Translations under genes and position numbers: made by a program
Source of the DNA: Phellopilus nigrolimitatus
Taxonomy: Eukaryota; Basidiomycota; Agaricomycetes; Hymenochaetales; Hymenochaetaceae
DNA: 64,000 nucleotides
Direction: 5' to 3'
Assembly: GCA_021029095.1 (NCBI GenBank)
Contig: JAJOHG010000007.1
Location: forward strand, 744,001 to 808,000
In this document: in pieces, positions 33,110-45,824 of the stretch
How positions within the stretch are numbered: position 1 is the stretch's first letter
Layout: each line of letters opens with the position of its first letter
Notes under the pieces: generated by a model
Seen by the model: the letters and a program-made list of their open reading frames with translations, nothing else
What the model was told of the DNA's origin: nothing
Database searches by the model: none

Positions 33110-34538
33110 ATGTTCAGTATTGCTGCAGGCAACAGCGATGGGAGGCGATATGTCCTCCTACTCGTGCTTGTAACTGTCTCTGGTGCACTCCTAGCGTGCG
33201 CACTGTTCTGGAGATATCGGAGACGAATCTGGCTAGCGAAAGCGTCGAGAAAAGATGATGTAGCCAACCAGGCGGCACCTTCCGTCGAACCGATTCGGCC
33301 AACTACAACGCATAGCCGACCTGTGTCTACTCACAAAGATCGGCGAGATGCGAAACCATCGACTTCGCGCAAAGTTAAGATCGTAGCGTCTCGCACGAAC
33401 TTTCCGGCAAATGATCATACCCAACATGACGAAAATGAACGTCTCCTCCCTCCTAGAGCTGCGACTCAACCGTATTATTCGGCGGGAAGGCCTCACCACA
33501 CCCATGCTGACCGAGCAAATCATGGCCATTCCGAATCTCGAATTTTACCTTTTCGCGGTATGTCAAGCTCGCTCGAAATTAAAGATAGCGAGATGTTGAT
33601 CTATTTGATTAAATTTCACTGGAAATGCAATGAATAAATAGAAACCCACGATGAGCCCCAGTCGATAGAGCATCACCATGCTGAGTCCTCGACTCGCAAC
33701 GGGAGAACGCACAGCAGCGTCGATCATGCACCGCACTCAAGAACTTCAAAATTCAACAGTGGACATTCGTATCATGTTCATGGTGATCTACATCTTCAAA
33801 ATCCGAAATATTTGTATTTTGACGTCCACGTTCTACAGATGAGTCTTCGCATTCCACGAAGAGCGTCACTGTCGAAGAATTTCAGACACAACTAGAGAAG
33901 AAACGTCTTGAAATCATAAAGGGCTTGTCTCTCGACGAAGATGATAGTTCTCCTACTTCTGAATTTGCATACGCACCAAAATCTGATGAAGTCCCTGGAA
34001 AACGATATCGCGAGTTGGCACGATCAGAAGAAAACCTGCGAAGAGCCGCCATCGAAAACTCGCGGGGCGCCTACCGATCAGGGAGGGGTGCCGTGGCCAG
34101 ACAGGTATGACAGTTGTCTTTTTATGTATATGTGTTAATGTGAACTCAATGCTTTGCTTTAAGTTGAGCGAGGAGTCCAAGGTCCATGAAGAGAGGTCGC
34201 GAGAATACAACGCCCTTGCCGCGGCGGAAATATTTGCTTTCTACAATCGTGGGGGATCCTCCTCTTCATCGGGAAAGCTCTCGCGATGCGATCTTCACGG
34301 ATTACACGTCGATGAGGCGATGAAGTACGCACAAAACCACCTTATAACATGCAGAAACGCCGGGGTCGATAAGACAATGCTCATCGTCGGGAAGGGTTCT
34401 CATAGCCAGGCGGGAGGTGCAAGGATCAAACCTGCAATAATGCAGATGATGGCTGGGACAAGAGGCGTAATAGCCGGAGTGCACGAAAAGAACGAGGGCT
34501 GTATCGTTGTAGAGTTTACAATGGGGCATGCCCGCTAA
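33110..34538 (+). CDS. Membrane-anchored DUF1771-Smr domain protein
   Basis: Exons 33110-33557, 33642-33782, 33839-34104, 34164-34538 give 409 residues with exact frame continuity. A predicted N-terminal membrane helix (YVLLLVLVTVSGALLACALF) is followed by a disordered, His/Ser/Arg-rich region. A DUF1771 segment comes next (YRELARSEENLRRAA ... LSEESKVHEERSREYN). The C-terminal Smr domain has CDLHGLHVDEA and the IVGKGSHSQAG loop with IKPAI. Smr domains are nucleases or nucleic-acid binding modules related to the MutS2 C-terminus. The membrane anchor is an unusual addition and suggests a site at the ER or mitochondrial surface (inference). Confidence 0.88.
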
Positions 34539-35111
34539 GTTTTGCATTGATATATTGTTTCGTTGTGCTTTTCCAGACATGTTTCGTTGATTCATATTCT
34601 CTCCATGGACGGTCTACGAGCAGATTTCTTTTGAATCTTTATCTGATAGTATGTCGAGTCCGGAAAATGGATTCATAATCTAATTTTGTTTTGGATATAA
34701 TAAATTTTATGGAGTACACAATTTTTCCTACTCGTGGATTTTGGGCCTGAAAATGCTGCCATTATACGCACCGGCAGGAGTTTGCATGTAATTGGAACTT
34801 TCTTGTGTAAGATAAAACAAACTTGACCATTGTATTCAGTCGCCACTCTCGCACCTTGTGGGTCCACATCGGTCCCAACGTCGTCGATTTCGTTTGTACT
34901 TCATTCATTCTTGCTTTCCCAATCGCATCTCACCTCATTTTATTACTTGCGATTCTGTCGATTTGAAGATAGGCTCGGGTTATGGCTCGATTGCTATTTT
35001 CCTGTTTGAACCTAGGCCGCCTATATCGGGATGTTCAAAAATCATCACGCATCGAGTCTTCTTTGACCACTACGACTACAACAGCTCGGACACACAACAC
35101 CACTGCCACCA
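34539..35111. other. Intergenic between the two Smr genes
   Basis: No gene recognised. It separates two same-strand paralogues. Confidence 0.4.
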
Positions 35112-36866
35112 ATGCCGATGGCGGTTCCTCTAGACCGCCAGCTTTCTATCCTTCTCTTTGGAGATACCCTCCCGAGGCCTGCTCCGATTATTGACCTCGT
35201 TCGAGTGCTATGCCGGCCATTGCCTATCCTACTGAGGCTCGTTTCTGCCACCCTCGTGCTCGGGGCGGGTCTGCACGCGCCGAAGGCTATCAACTCTCTT
35301 GCGCACCTCCTGTTTGATGAAAAGACTGCTTCGCCAGGCAGTGTGAATTCGCTAGATGATATGGATCGAAGTGGCAAAACGGTGGACTCAGAGACGGATG
35401 CTGGAGTGTCAGATGAAGAGATGGTTTCTTCTCTATTGTGTTCGGCGGCGAATGATGGTGAAGGAGGGATGCTGAATGACCAAGAATCCCTTGCGTATAC
35501 CTCTGATCATACAGCGTCTAATCGCGAGTCTGCGAGTACGCTTCACCAACAGGGTATGCCACTGCTTCATCTGTATTGAATTCAAATTGGAGTTAACCCT
35601 GACATGTGTATGTTGCACAGCCTATCTCATTTTGGACTCAGAGTCTGTAATCACGAAAACCCAACAAGCACATTCCTCACATGAAGGACAAACGACAGGC
35701 GCTCCCGACCGGGCTGAATCACTGGTGACTCAAAAAATTCTGGCAGCCATTACTATCCCAGACAACCTACAGACACGGCAAATGAATATTGCTGCGAACA
35801 CGTCTCTCGAACATCACGTTTCTCAAGACACTCGTCTTTCTGCTGCTGTCCCTGAACTAGACGGAAGTACTTCGCATGACGAGTCAGTTGAGGCACACGC
35901 GGAGGAAACTATGGCGGATGTCTCTTGTCTTGAAGAATCCGGCAGGCACAGGTCTAATGTCTCAGGGATGCGAGCCGTTTCTAGTGCGGATACTCTGCTT
36001 CATTCAACGCACGCTGACGCAGATGTTCAACATACTCGTTCAGAAGCACACTCGTCAGACGCTGTTTCACATCAGAACTATTTAGATTCTCGTGTTACTG
36101 GAGGCACTTCAGGAGAGGAGGAAGTCGTGAAATCGCAGAGACAAGATCTCGAAGGGACGCCTTACAGTCCAGTGCTAAGTCCAGGATCTCCTGCTTCTGA
36201 TGTGGAACTGCCAGAAAGAAGCCTCGCACCTGATTCTCCTGGATCTCTGGAGGTCCTTTACTCTCCTAACTCTCCCAACTTCGAGGAATCAGACATGAGG
36301 TATGAAGGAGATATCATGGATACTCACGAGGCTTCTGCATTTCTCCCCTCGTTCTCGACATTCTCGAGAGTCGTCGGAAGACGCGAGGCGGTTTATGCTT
36401 CAAATAAGGCGCGGGCAATCAAGCTTATCCGTGATTCGGCTCAATGGCGCATGTCAGAGGTTCGCCGGCTCCTATCCTGCTTCATATTTAATTCCTTTCT
36501 CATATCGTTTTTGTTCAGCTGCAACAGGAGATCGAAGAGGCACAAGCAGAAATGGAGAGTGCAGTTTGTAAAACCTTCTTGTGCTTCAACCCCCAGTACT
36601 ATACCAGCAGCGCGGCCGGCCTTGTGGAACTGGATCTCCACCTTCTCTCGTACGAAGACGCGCTGAAGTTCGTGGAGTGTCACTTGAATGCCTGTCGGAA
36701 GGAGGGCGTTGAGTGCACACGGATAATCACTGGGCGCGGTTTACACAGCAAGGGAGGCGAGCCGGTGCTGAAGCCTAGAATCTTCGAGTATCTGGAAACT
36801 CAGGAGGACTTGACAGTCATGCCATATAATGAGGGTTCTTTCACGGTGTATTTCACCCAGGATTGA
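35112..36866 (+). CDS. Second Smr-domain protein with altered DLHG motif
   Basis: Exons 35112-35553, 35621-36459, 36519-36866 give 542 residues. A hydrophobic N-terminal segment (LRLVSATLVLGAGL) may anchor it. The middle is a long acidic, Ser/Thr-rich disordered region with SP repeats. A helical DUF1771-like segment (YASNKARAIKLIRDSAQWR) precedes a C-terminal Smr domain: LDLHLLSYEDALKFVECHL, ITGRGLHSKGGEP and LKPRIFEYL. The second half of the Smr signature is canonical, but the usual DLHG is DLHL here, so activity may differ from the neighbour. It is a tandem paralogue of the gene at 33110. Confidence 0.83.
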
Positions 36867-37251
36867 GGGATGGCTTCAGTCGTAGTATGAACATGGACTC
36901 TATTGGACTTGACGAATGATCATACATTCCTTTTGTTTCGCATCTTTTTTGACTGTATCGAATATCGACTTGTACCTGGTCATCGTTTTGTATCGCGAGT
37001 TCTATACGTGTAATTCACATTCATCTATGTACAAACACTATCATTCTTCTATTTTGACGAATAGTATGGCAAGCACCTATGCTATCTTTCTTCCGGTTTT
37101 TGCTAGCTCGGAAGTATCTGGACAGGCGGCCACGAAAGTTTTGGGTGTGGTGGGTGGAGATTTGATCATCGCTATGCTCCTATGCATTACAATCCAACTT
37201 CGAGATTAATACAGAACAAGGTCAGCTACCGTTACAACAAAACAAATCGTA
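36867..37251. other. Intergenic between convergent genes
   Basis: The Smr gene (plus) and TRM82 (minus) converge here. No gene is seen. Confidence 0.4.
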
Positions 37252-39351
37252 TCATTCAGCATCGTCAGCTTCACTCCTCTTTTTCTTCACATCGCGGTCT
37301 TCCTCTGGCGTCCCGCTCTGACCGCGCTTGTTTGCTAAGGCGGCCTGGCGCGCTAAGACGGCCTTCTTGGTTTTCAGGCGTCCGAGTTCTTTGCCGCTCA
37401 ACTGCCCGCTTGCGGCCTCTGAACGCGGCGCGTCGTCCTCCATCGCATTGTGCTCGGCCTCGACGTTCTTCGGCAAGACGGTCAGCGCAGAGTAGAGGTC
37501 AATTTTCTTGAGCATCTCTGGTGTTGCTGTAGACGAATGAGCATAGAAGCGGCTTGGTTTTCAGGAAGTTCACGCACCTTCCAGCAGGTTCGTATTCAGA
37601 GTGATCGCGAGCTGCTGATGTGCGCTATTTTCGCTTAAGACCAGCTTCGATGAAGTTTGTGCATTAGTTATTTTCCGCGGGTCGATACTTGAGTACAACC
37701 TACCTCATCGCCGACGACCTTGACAATTCTAACGGATTCCGACTTGTCCACGCGAGGCGAGCCATCTTCCGTCCATGCACCGTCAACCGCGACCCAAACT
37801 TCATCTGTCTTTGACCAGATGGCAAAGTCTAAAACGGGCCGATCGAGCGCTATAGCGTGAATCTCCGGCGAAGGTGATAAAGTGTCCGAGAGTTCAGGGA
37901 ACTTGCAGTAAAATAATGCTGTTGCTCTAAAACAGGCGCTCAGCGAATCTATGAAAGTAGAAAGCGGACATTTTGAACGTACCCGTGTGCCGAGAAGAGC
38001 AGAAATTTGCTTGATGCAGACACGAAAGCAGAAATCTTTTGCACGGCCAGCAGCGGGGCGGGGGGCGAAGGTTGTTCCTGCGCGTCGTGCTCGTTCCTGT
38101 CATTTCCCCTTTCACCTCCCTCGATCTTGGCCTTTCCATCACCGTCTTCGTTGACACCATCTTCATCCACTTCCATTTTGCCCTGCCCACCTTCTTCCAT
38201 TTCGACCGCTTCCTTTCCCTTTCCCTTCGCCTTTTTCTTGCTCTTCCGTTTTTGCCTCGAATTCTGTTTCGCACTCCCTTCATCTCCTTCGTCATCGCTC
38301 CCACCCTCATTCCGGCCCGGCTTCTCTCGCACCACCTTCACGAAAGGCACCTACCGTGTCTGCTATGCCAATTTCACGAACGGTTGCGCCTTCCATCCAA
38401 TTCCAAATTTTCAGCATCGGATCACCACCACCCGAAATGAGAAGGGAGGGTTCCCATGATGGAATGTGAAGAGCCGAGACGAATCTAATGACACCGATAT
38501 CAATTTATGAGGAGTTAGGAATGGTTTCGTAACATACTTTCTGTGTCCTAGGCAGTAACGTTCGATGGTATATGCTTCTGGATACCAGCTAACTCGGATA
38601 TGTTCGTCTCTATCCGCCGTGACAATGTACTTCTCATCTTTTGAAAGGAGAACAGTTGTCAGGAGAGAGACATGCCCCAACAAGAGCTTCCCGTCGTTCG
38701 TGCGTTTAACATTTTTTGGTGCTGCTGTAGCTTTTTTAGGCGTTGACATTGAAGGCTCTGCAGTGCCTTCTTGGTCAGTAGGGACGAGTAATGGATAGCT
38801 ACATAGTACATCTTCAGCCATTGTTTTGATTCAATTGAATTCAGTGTACTGACCTGTGGACATCGCCAAATTTGTCGGAAGTGAGAATTGTTGTGCACAT
38901 CCCGGGTGAAGAGTACTTCTGTCGGCTTTTTCGGCGCCTCCCTGAGCTCGCGAACGTCCAAGTGTTCAAGTTACTACCGGAGCATTCAGCGGGACCCAAC
39001 TATGCATGGACACACCTCTCACTCACGACACGCAGCCCTGCGATCTCCCAGACTCTGATAGTTTTGTCATTTGTCACAGTAACAAGATGCGTGAAGGCTT
39101 CATCGACACTAGCTCCTACGATGGAACCCGACTTCGCGACTTTCTCTTTTTGTTCGGCATTCGATGCAGTTGAATGGAGGATCGCGCCTGTGCTGTAGAA
39201 TATTTATATATATGAACGTTCACACATTGATACTACCAAGTGAGTAGACTTACGAGGAGTCCAGCACTTGAACATGGCCGTCTGCCGACAATGCAATCGA
39301 CCGCGTGTCGTGTACAAAAAGTTTGCAGTACGGTAGACGAGCTGTATGCAT
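37252..39351 (-). CDS. TRM82: TRM82/WDR4-like subunit of tRNA m7G46 methyltransferase
   Basis: WD-repeat protein, start at 39351 (MHTARLPYCKLFVHD). Recognisable blocks in order: DKTIRVWEIAGLRVVSER, KKPTEVLF, SDKFGDVHSYPL, YIVTADRDEHIRVSWYP and YCLGHRKFVSALHIP, LLISGGGDPMLKIWNW, a Lys/Glu-rich insert, and VLDFAIW near the end. This arrangement is that of TRM82/WDR4, which stabilises the methyltransferase TRM8 for tRNA m7G46. At least six introns. One apparent +1 frameshift separates KKPTEVLF from SDKFGDV near 38904. A second discontinuity near 38353 can be explained by a 49-nt intron with a weak acceptor. Either a sequence error or a damaged allele is possible. Confidence 0.75.
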
Positions 39352-39581
39352 TCTTGCCTGCCAGTCAGACTGAGGTTTTGTCTGTTTTTTAAACCAAGAG
39401 CAGTCGCAGAACAGTGCAAATGTAAAGATTAAGTAAAGCAAGTTTCGTCAGGCGCTGATCAGTAGTCCGTAGTCGCTGTAGGAGGTAGCGACAAAAATCC
39501 AGCGAAAATCAGCCGAAAACATGGTTCCTCTTTTGGATCGCAGCGTCGTGCAGACCGACGCGACTTGCCTCCTCGCATGAC

Positions 39582-41588
39582 ATGCGCCCGCTCCTCTCTT
39601 CTGGAAACATACGCTTCAAGGCTGTCGGACAAGTCGGACGCGCTCGCTTGTCTCAACGAAGGCGTTATGCACTGGCGGCGACCGCACAGGATGCCAAAGA
39701 CTGTGATATTGTGATCGTCGGGGGCGGGCCAGCAGGTCTGGCGTTAGCGAACGCAGTTAGGTCCGTATAACTATCGAATATCGAAGCTACTTTAGACTTA
39801 TGGGGTTGACAGCGTCAAACCAGCCTGTTAGAGAATCACTACGTATTGCTCTGATAGAAGCAGGCGACTTGAGCCGTGTCCGTCAATGGAGTTCACCCGA
39901 GAACATGTTCTCGAATCGCGTCAGTTCACTCACAAACGCGTCGAAACAGTTCTTAGAAGGTGCGTGTAGTAGTTTGCAGCACCGGTATGTGATCTAATTA
40001 GTCAACCAGGCACTGGTGCTTGGAACAACGTCGAGGAGACGCGTGTCACGCGCATCGAAGAGATGCAGGTCGCTCAGCTGTCATCTTCGGTTATAATATT
40101 CAGCTGACGATGAAAACTCCGTAGGTATGGGACGGCGTGTCTGATGCTCGCATCACTTTCAACGCTGAAGAGGCTGGCTTTGCGATTGGTGGCAGGCAAC
40201 CACCGCACATGTCCCACATGACCGAGAATCTAAACCTGCAGCGAGCTCTCCTTCGCAGCCTAGATAGCTCTGGTGCGGTAGAGATCATTGACAATACAAA
40301 GGTCAGCGGCATTGTGAAAGACACAGAAAGAGGTGGTTGGCCTCTCGTTCACACTTCAAATGGCATGATTCTGCGTGCGAGACTTCTGGCAAGTATTTGT
40401 TTCATTAGTTACTGTGTGCCTAAAATTGATTTGTTCTCAATTAGGTTGGTGCTGATGGCCCTAACTCGCCTGTTCGATCATACGCTGGGATCGAGTCTTA
40501 TGGATGGGCATACGACTCTCGTGCGATCGTTGCAACGCTTTTCCACGCTCCGCGTCTGACAGGCTTTCAGACCCCAAACACGACGGCATATCAACGGTTC
40601 CTACCCACGGGGCCCATCGCGTTCCTCCCTTTATCTCCCACAATCTCTTCGTTAGTTTGGTCAACAAAGCCTGCTCTGGCCGAAGCCCTGACTGCAGCCG
40701 ACCCGCAAGTGCTGGTGCACATGATCAATGCCGCGTTCAGGCTTCCAGAAATCTCTGTTCGTCATCTGAACAGAGTTGTGCTGGAGAAGCAGCAGCAGAT
40801 CTCCGCGGATGCAATACTAGAGGAAGTTAGATGGCGTGAACGCTCGCACAATATTGACCGTTATTCGGCATACTCCGCACAAGTATCTGAGTCCATCGGT
40901 GTGCCGCCAAATGACGCGGAGTTAGTTCCCCCTGTAGTCACATCTATTCAGCCCGGTACCGTGGCATCTTTCCCGCTCCGCTTTGCTCACGCAGATTCTT
41001 ATTTCGGCGAGGACGAACGCGGAAGTCGGACGGCGCTGCTCGGTGACGCTGCACATACGACCCACCCACTAGCTGGTCAGGGATTGAACATGGGGCTCGG
41101 TGACGCTCAAGCTCTGGCTGAATGTATCCAATCTGCCGTTCGTGTCGGCGGCGACATTGGTACGTGATCGCGATTATCATCGTTGTATTGTATACCTGAA
41201 TACGTATATCACAGGCTCCCGGACGGCATTGCTTCCCTACGCGCGAGCCCGCTACTTCGAGAACCATAAGCTACTCTCAACAGTGGACAAGCTTCATAAG
41301 TTGTATGGCTCCACCCTTCCGCCTCTTGTCTGGGCACGCTCCGTCGGTCTCGAGGTTGTGAATGAGCTAGATCTGCTCAAGGCCGCGATCATGATGACAG
41401 CTGGGTCTGGCTCGGGCACGCTCAATGGGCAGTTTAAAAGGCGGGATGCGTCAGCATGGGCTGGTGCTGCGAAAGTTGTAGAACTCGCTGGAGGCGTCGT
41501 TGATACCGCGAGACTAGTTGGTAAAACACTGGAGGGTGCTGCGACTGCCGGGTTTCGTAACTTGATAAATGCGACTGGGCGACGATGA
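39582..41588 (+). CDS. COQ6: COQ6-like ubiquinone biosynthesis FAD monooxygenase
   Basis: Start at 39582. A basic N-terminus fits a mitochondrial presequence. The FAD-binding motif is IVIVGGGPAGLALANA, the second flavin motif VGADGPNSPVR, and the GD motif ALLGDAAHTTHPLAGQG, with NMGLGDAQALAE after it. The segments MSHMTENLNLQRAL, SFPLRFAHADSYF and the C-terminal helix match COQ6, which hydroxylates the ring at C5 in the mitochondrial CoQ complex. Five introns are inferred, near 39757-39830, 39960-40010, about 40068-40125, about 40390-40445 and 41161-41215; the first has several possible boundaries. Its closest neighbour is divergent TRM82. Confidence 0.92.
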
Positions 41589-42697
41589 AACAACTTCTCC
41601 CTTTGTTCATTTTGCCTAGCTACCGATTGGATGCTTCATCCTACTTGCTTCTTGCAATGGTTGTTTTTTATCTTTAAGTTTTACGGCAGTCTTCATGTGG
41701 ACACGTCAAAAACACACCACACTTGGCCCGCAGATATTGATGACCTGGCAACAAAGTAAATCGTGCCTAAAGTCGTACTCCGAGGATGCGATTTGCGACC
41801 GGTTGCTACGACAGAGTCCAACAGACGCCCATACCTCGACAGCGTGCAAATTTGCTTGTTTTTTCATGAATATTATCCGTCGGCGGTCGTGGCGCTCCCG
41901 AGACCGCCGACCGTCTGCTGAGTTCCCCGCTCAATTTCTACCGAAACGTCCTTACGTTTTCTTCCTGCATGATGCAACGCGGATAAACGGAGCTGCATGA
42001 ATGTTGAGATCCGTCTGAGATACAGAATTAGACTTTAGACAAGGCATTCCTACTTTGGTATGTTGTAGGTCCATCGACCATTCGCGTGTGTTTCTGGTGA
42101 TAGCAACGTTCAGAGCATCAGATCCCCTTGATTGTACCCAGGATCCATTTTTACGACACTCGCTTAGGAATGGCTGAACTCGTGGTGACGTGGAAGCAAG
42201 CTGAAGGGAGATGATTCCAATTTTTGCTGGTATGTTTCGGTCTTGGATTGGATGGCTAGGGTAGTCCATATTTTTTAATTCTTCTGTGCATTTGACTATC
42301 GACATTCATGATCTGCGCTTTTGCTTGTAAGATCGACAGAAGCAACTAAGGCAGAGCCACCGATGCGCCGGACGAGGCCGAGTCGAAGACTCTTGAAACT
42401 CCGCGAAGATGTCCCAAAACAGAAAAGCGACTTCCGCATTTGGATGCCTTGTCTTCTGCGACCCTTAAACTTACGACGCCACCTTGTCTTCTGGTCAAGA
42501 TTCGTTACTGGAGTCTTTAAAGATCTGCCACGACTCAACGAACGTAACGTACAGTATATAAGAGGCATGCAAACACAACCTGGCGATGGAATCTTTTCCG
42601 TTTCTTCGTCTTCGCCTTTTCGATTTGTATCAGCTGCGCTGCGCTGCGGCTGGTCCTTCCGTTTATCTTAACTGTGGACCTCTAGTGAAAGACAGCC
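41589..42697. other. Intergenic
   Basis: No gene recognised. Short open frames on both strands lack motifs. The stretch before 42698 contains GTATATAAG at 42553-42561, a possible TATA element for the next gene. Confidence 0.45.
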
Positions 42698-44519
42698 ATG
42701 CTATACCAAAATGTGGCCCTGGGGGTCGTGTCTGTGATATTGTCGGGCATTTCCCTCGTCGAAGGCCAAAGTGGAGGAACGACGGGCGCTCTCATCCAGA
42801 ACTCAAACTCTCGAATTACGTATTCACCCGAGCTCTGCACGTCGACCAACATGGCGGACTGCGTTGGCGCCTGGTAAGTGGCAGTAGAACTCGCAAGTGG
42901 CGTGACTATGCTAACGGCAGATTTTCTTCTGAAGGTGGAACACGAATCTCGACGACGGAACTGTGGTCAAAACCACAGCCGGGCCAAGCTCCCGATACCA
43001 GAATGCTCAGTGCGTTATTTCTCCTTGTCCCACAATACCTTCCCAATTCTTAAACATGCTTTCTTGCTCCACAGGACGACACTGACCTTTCCGTTCCGCG
43101 GCACGAGTCTCGAGCTGCATGGCTTCCTCGACGCGGCAGGCGCGAACATGATCCTCCAGCTCGACAACATGACGAGCATGGCTAACACGTCCTCGGGAAT
43201 GGGCGGTGCGCTGCGGCAGCCGTCTGTTCTCGCGAATTACACAGGCTTGGACGCGGACACGGTGCATACCTTAACGATTGGGTGGTTCGGGAACCAAGCC
43301 GCGAGTGGCAACTCAAGCGCGGCGTATTCGTTTACGTATTTCGACCATTTCGTGGTCGGGGGCTTCCGTGCTGTGTGGGTGGCTTTCATATAGACAGTTT
43401 TTTCCGAGTACTTATTGTTTACTCAGCGAGAGCACCGCGTCGGCGACCTCAGGTGTCTCGGCGACCACCACGCCTTCTGCTTCCACCAAACCTTTGAAGG
43501 CTAGGCCGGGCGTAATCGCTGGCACTGTTCTCGCGGTCCTTATCTTCGTCACGCTCTTCTCAGTTGGCTCCTATTGTCTCCTGCGGCACCGGCGGCGCTT
43601 CCTGCGTCGCTATCCTTCGTCCCAGCATATTGAAATAATAACCGACTCGCAGGAGGACCGGCCCTCGGATGACCCGCCGTCACCTGCGTCGACAATCCTG
43701 AAAGCAAGCCCGCACATGTCCCTCCCGCCGGCATACTTGCACGCGCAGAGAAGCACCTCAGCGATGTACGGAAATAAGCACAGGGAGGGCGTGAGCTACC
43801 TAGATTTGGAGTCTGGTGGAAGAGAGAGCAGCGAGGATGGCGCTCCCGCGAGCAGCGAGCAGACGAATGAGCACACGAATAGCCGCCGGAGCAGCAGGCG
43901 CGCTCTGTTTCCTGTGTTGCCGCCGAAGCTCGTCACTCCTCCGTCCCCGGGGCCTCGCGTCTCTTATCCTCGCGTCTCTTATCCTCCCCCGGCGCGTCTC
44001 ACCCTCAACTTCAGAAACCGCGCGTCCACCCACATAGGCGGCCCTGCGCACTCGACTATGGAGCAGGGCGAGCTCTCCCCGTGCACGATGTACACGTCGT
44101 ACCACGTCGACACAGCGACGCGCACGGTCGCCCGCCCGCAGAACGCACAGCTCGTAGTCCCCGGTGTCCAGCCCAACGCGGGAGCAGGCTCGAGCACAGC
44201 TGACACTGGTAGAGATGACGCGTCGCACCCGTCCTTGCCTCCGCTCCCGCCTTTACCGCCGCTCCCGAGCCCGCGCGAAGAGAAGAAACGGCTAGCGCAG
44301 GCGTATAAGGCGTCTAGAAACTCGCGGGCTTCGAAGGCTCGGGCCCACGGCGCTTCCACCGTGCAAGGCGGCGACTCAATAAGGCCTCCCCAAGATCCGG
44401 GCGTGCTCGACACGGAGCTCGTGCCATCAAGGGAGAGAAACGCCTCGCTGGACGCGATGAGTGTCTTCGCGGGTGTGAGCGTGCGCAGTCTCCCTCCGCC
44501 CTACGTTTTGCACCTGTAA
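42698..44519 (+). CDS. Secreted-type single-pass membrane protein
   Basis: Exons 42698-42873, 42935-43009, 43075-43374, 43427-44519 give 547 residues. A signal peptide (LGVVSVILSGISLVEGQ) starts it. The extracellular part has N-glycosylation sites and a jelly-roll-like segment (TLTFPFRGTSLELHGF), then a Ser/Thr linker. One membrane helix (GVIAGTVLAVLIFVTLFSVG) follows, with stop-transfer residues LRHRRRFLRR. The cytosolic tail is Pro- and Ser-rich with PPLPPLPPLP, SLPPAYLH and a terminal LPPPYVLHL. This layout is widespread in Agaricomycetes and its role is unknown. A surface sensor or adhesion role is only a possibility. GC is higher than in the upstream intergenic region. Confidence 0.82.
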
Positions 44520-45002
44520 CAACGTCCGGAATGGCCTGGATCACACTTGAGCATCGGAAGGCTCTATTTATACCACCTCGCATTATCGCTGCATTTTCTA
44601 CAGTTTTACACACCTTCACTCGTATTGTTTTCCTCGCTATCTCAACCCGCTCTAAAGTCTATGCTCTCGTTCATTGCTCTGCACATTGCTATCATTTCTC
44701 TTGCCTCTTGCATAATATTAAAGAACTCACACTCATTCTCTCCACCACTCGCTAGCCAGATTTAACACTGTTTTTGTCTTTCTTGGGCTACTTTATTCCG
44801 TACAAGCCGCTGTATAATTGACGCTGTAGCCTTAGCAAAACATAGTTTTTTGTTGATATCATGATGGTATTGTACATTGCGATTGAGTGGAGGTACATTT
44901 TGTAAGGCAAACAGCTACCATGAAAAAAGCATGTCAGTACCGCGACAGAAAGAAAAAAAAAGAAAGAAAACGACGCACGAAGACCACAGCAACGGGTCTC
45001 GC
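44520..45002. other. Intergenic between convergent genes
   Basis: No gene seen. It lies between the membrane protein (plus) and ERV1 (minus). Confidence 0.4.
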
Positions 45003-45614
45003 CTAATCACACCGTCCATCGCTCGGCCCATCCTTCCACCGCTCATCCGTGCTCTCGAGCGCACAGTCAAACACCGGCTTGCCGAGGCGCGCGTTCACCT
45101 CGTTGTGCCGCTCGCACAGCCAGCGGCTGAGCCCCGCGCGGCCGCTCACGTCCGGCGGGCGGCGCGTCATCTCCTCGCCGAGGTGCGTCGCGCACCACGC
45201 GCACGGGTACAGCACAGGCAGCGCGAAGAGCAGCCCGAGCATACGCGTGCGCTGCGCGGGCGAGGGCGCGTCGGGGTAGTGCGCGGCCGTCGTGTGCAGG
45301 AACGTCCACGTCGCGCGCCCGAGCTGCTCGACGTCCGGCGGGCAGCCCGCGGGCGGCTCGGCGGGGCGCTGTGCGGCCGCGAGCGCGGGTGCGGACCCGT
45401 TACCGGCGGCGAGCGCGCCCATCGTGCTCGTGATGCTCGCGAAGGACGCGTCGGGGCTGTCTTGGGCGCGCGTGCGCGGCGGCTGCTTGGCGGGGCTCCA
45501 GTTGCGGAACGCGGTGCAGATTTTGCAGGGCTTGCCGTCGGGGCCGAGGACCATGCCAGGAGGTAATGGCTTCTGTGTTTTCTGCGTCTCTTGGGGCTGG
45601 CTGGCGTCTGGCAT
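45003..45614 (-). CDS. ERV1: FAD-linked sulfhydryl oxidase ERV1
   Basis: One uninterrupted frame of 203 residues. The N-terminal GKPCKICTAF motif holds the shuttle Cys pair. The core has ATWTFLHTTAAHYPD and the redox-active YPCAWCA (CxxC) next to the FAD. The W-x-C-x2-H-N-x-V-N motif (WLCERHNEVN) begins a Cys-x16-Cys pair that stabilises the fold. This is the ERV1/ALR family, which reoxidises MIA40 in the mitochondrial intermembrane space. A Pro/Ala-rich insert separates shuttle and core. Its start is close to the GGT stop at 45825, on the same strand. Confidence 0.95.
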   Translation of the reverse strand: MPDASQPQETQKTQKPLPPGMVLGPDGKPCKICTAFRNWSPAKQPPRTRAQDSPDASFASITSTMGALAAGNGSAPALAAAQRPAEPPAGCPPDVEQLGRATWTFLHTTAAHYPDAPSPAQRTRMLGLLFALPVLYPCAWCATHLGEEMTRRPPDVSGRAGLSRWLCERHNEVNARLGKPVFDCALESTDERWKDGPSDGRCD

Positions 45615-45824
45615 GGTTGGTGGTACACGACTAAGTCCAAAGTAAGTACAGTATTAGAAAGCGGGTGCGCTGCTGATGGGCGCTCTTACAAATCCTACGT
45701 CCCGCACGCTGACTTTACGAAAACACGATACATGTCCATATATCCTTTAATTTTATTCCATACATCCTTGTACACCAGTGGCATTTTACTCCATAAAGAT
45801 ACGTAGTTTCTTCTTCCTTCTCTC

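Noticed and set aside
38330..38360. Second frameshift in TRM82
   Set aside because: A 49-nt intron from GTAGGT to AATGAG restores the frame, although the acceptor is weak.
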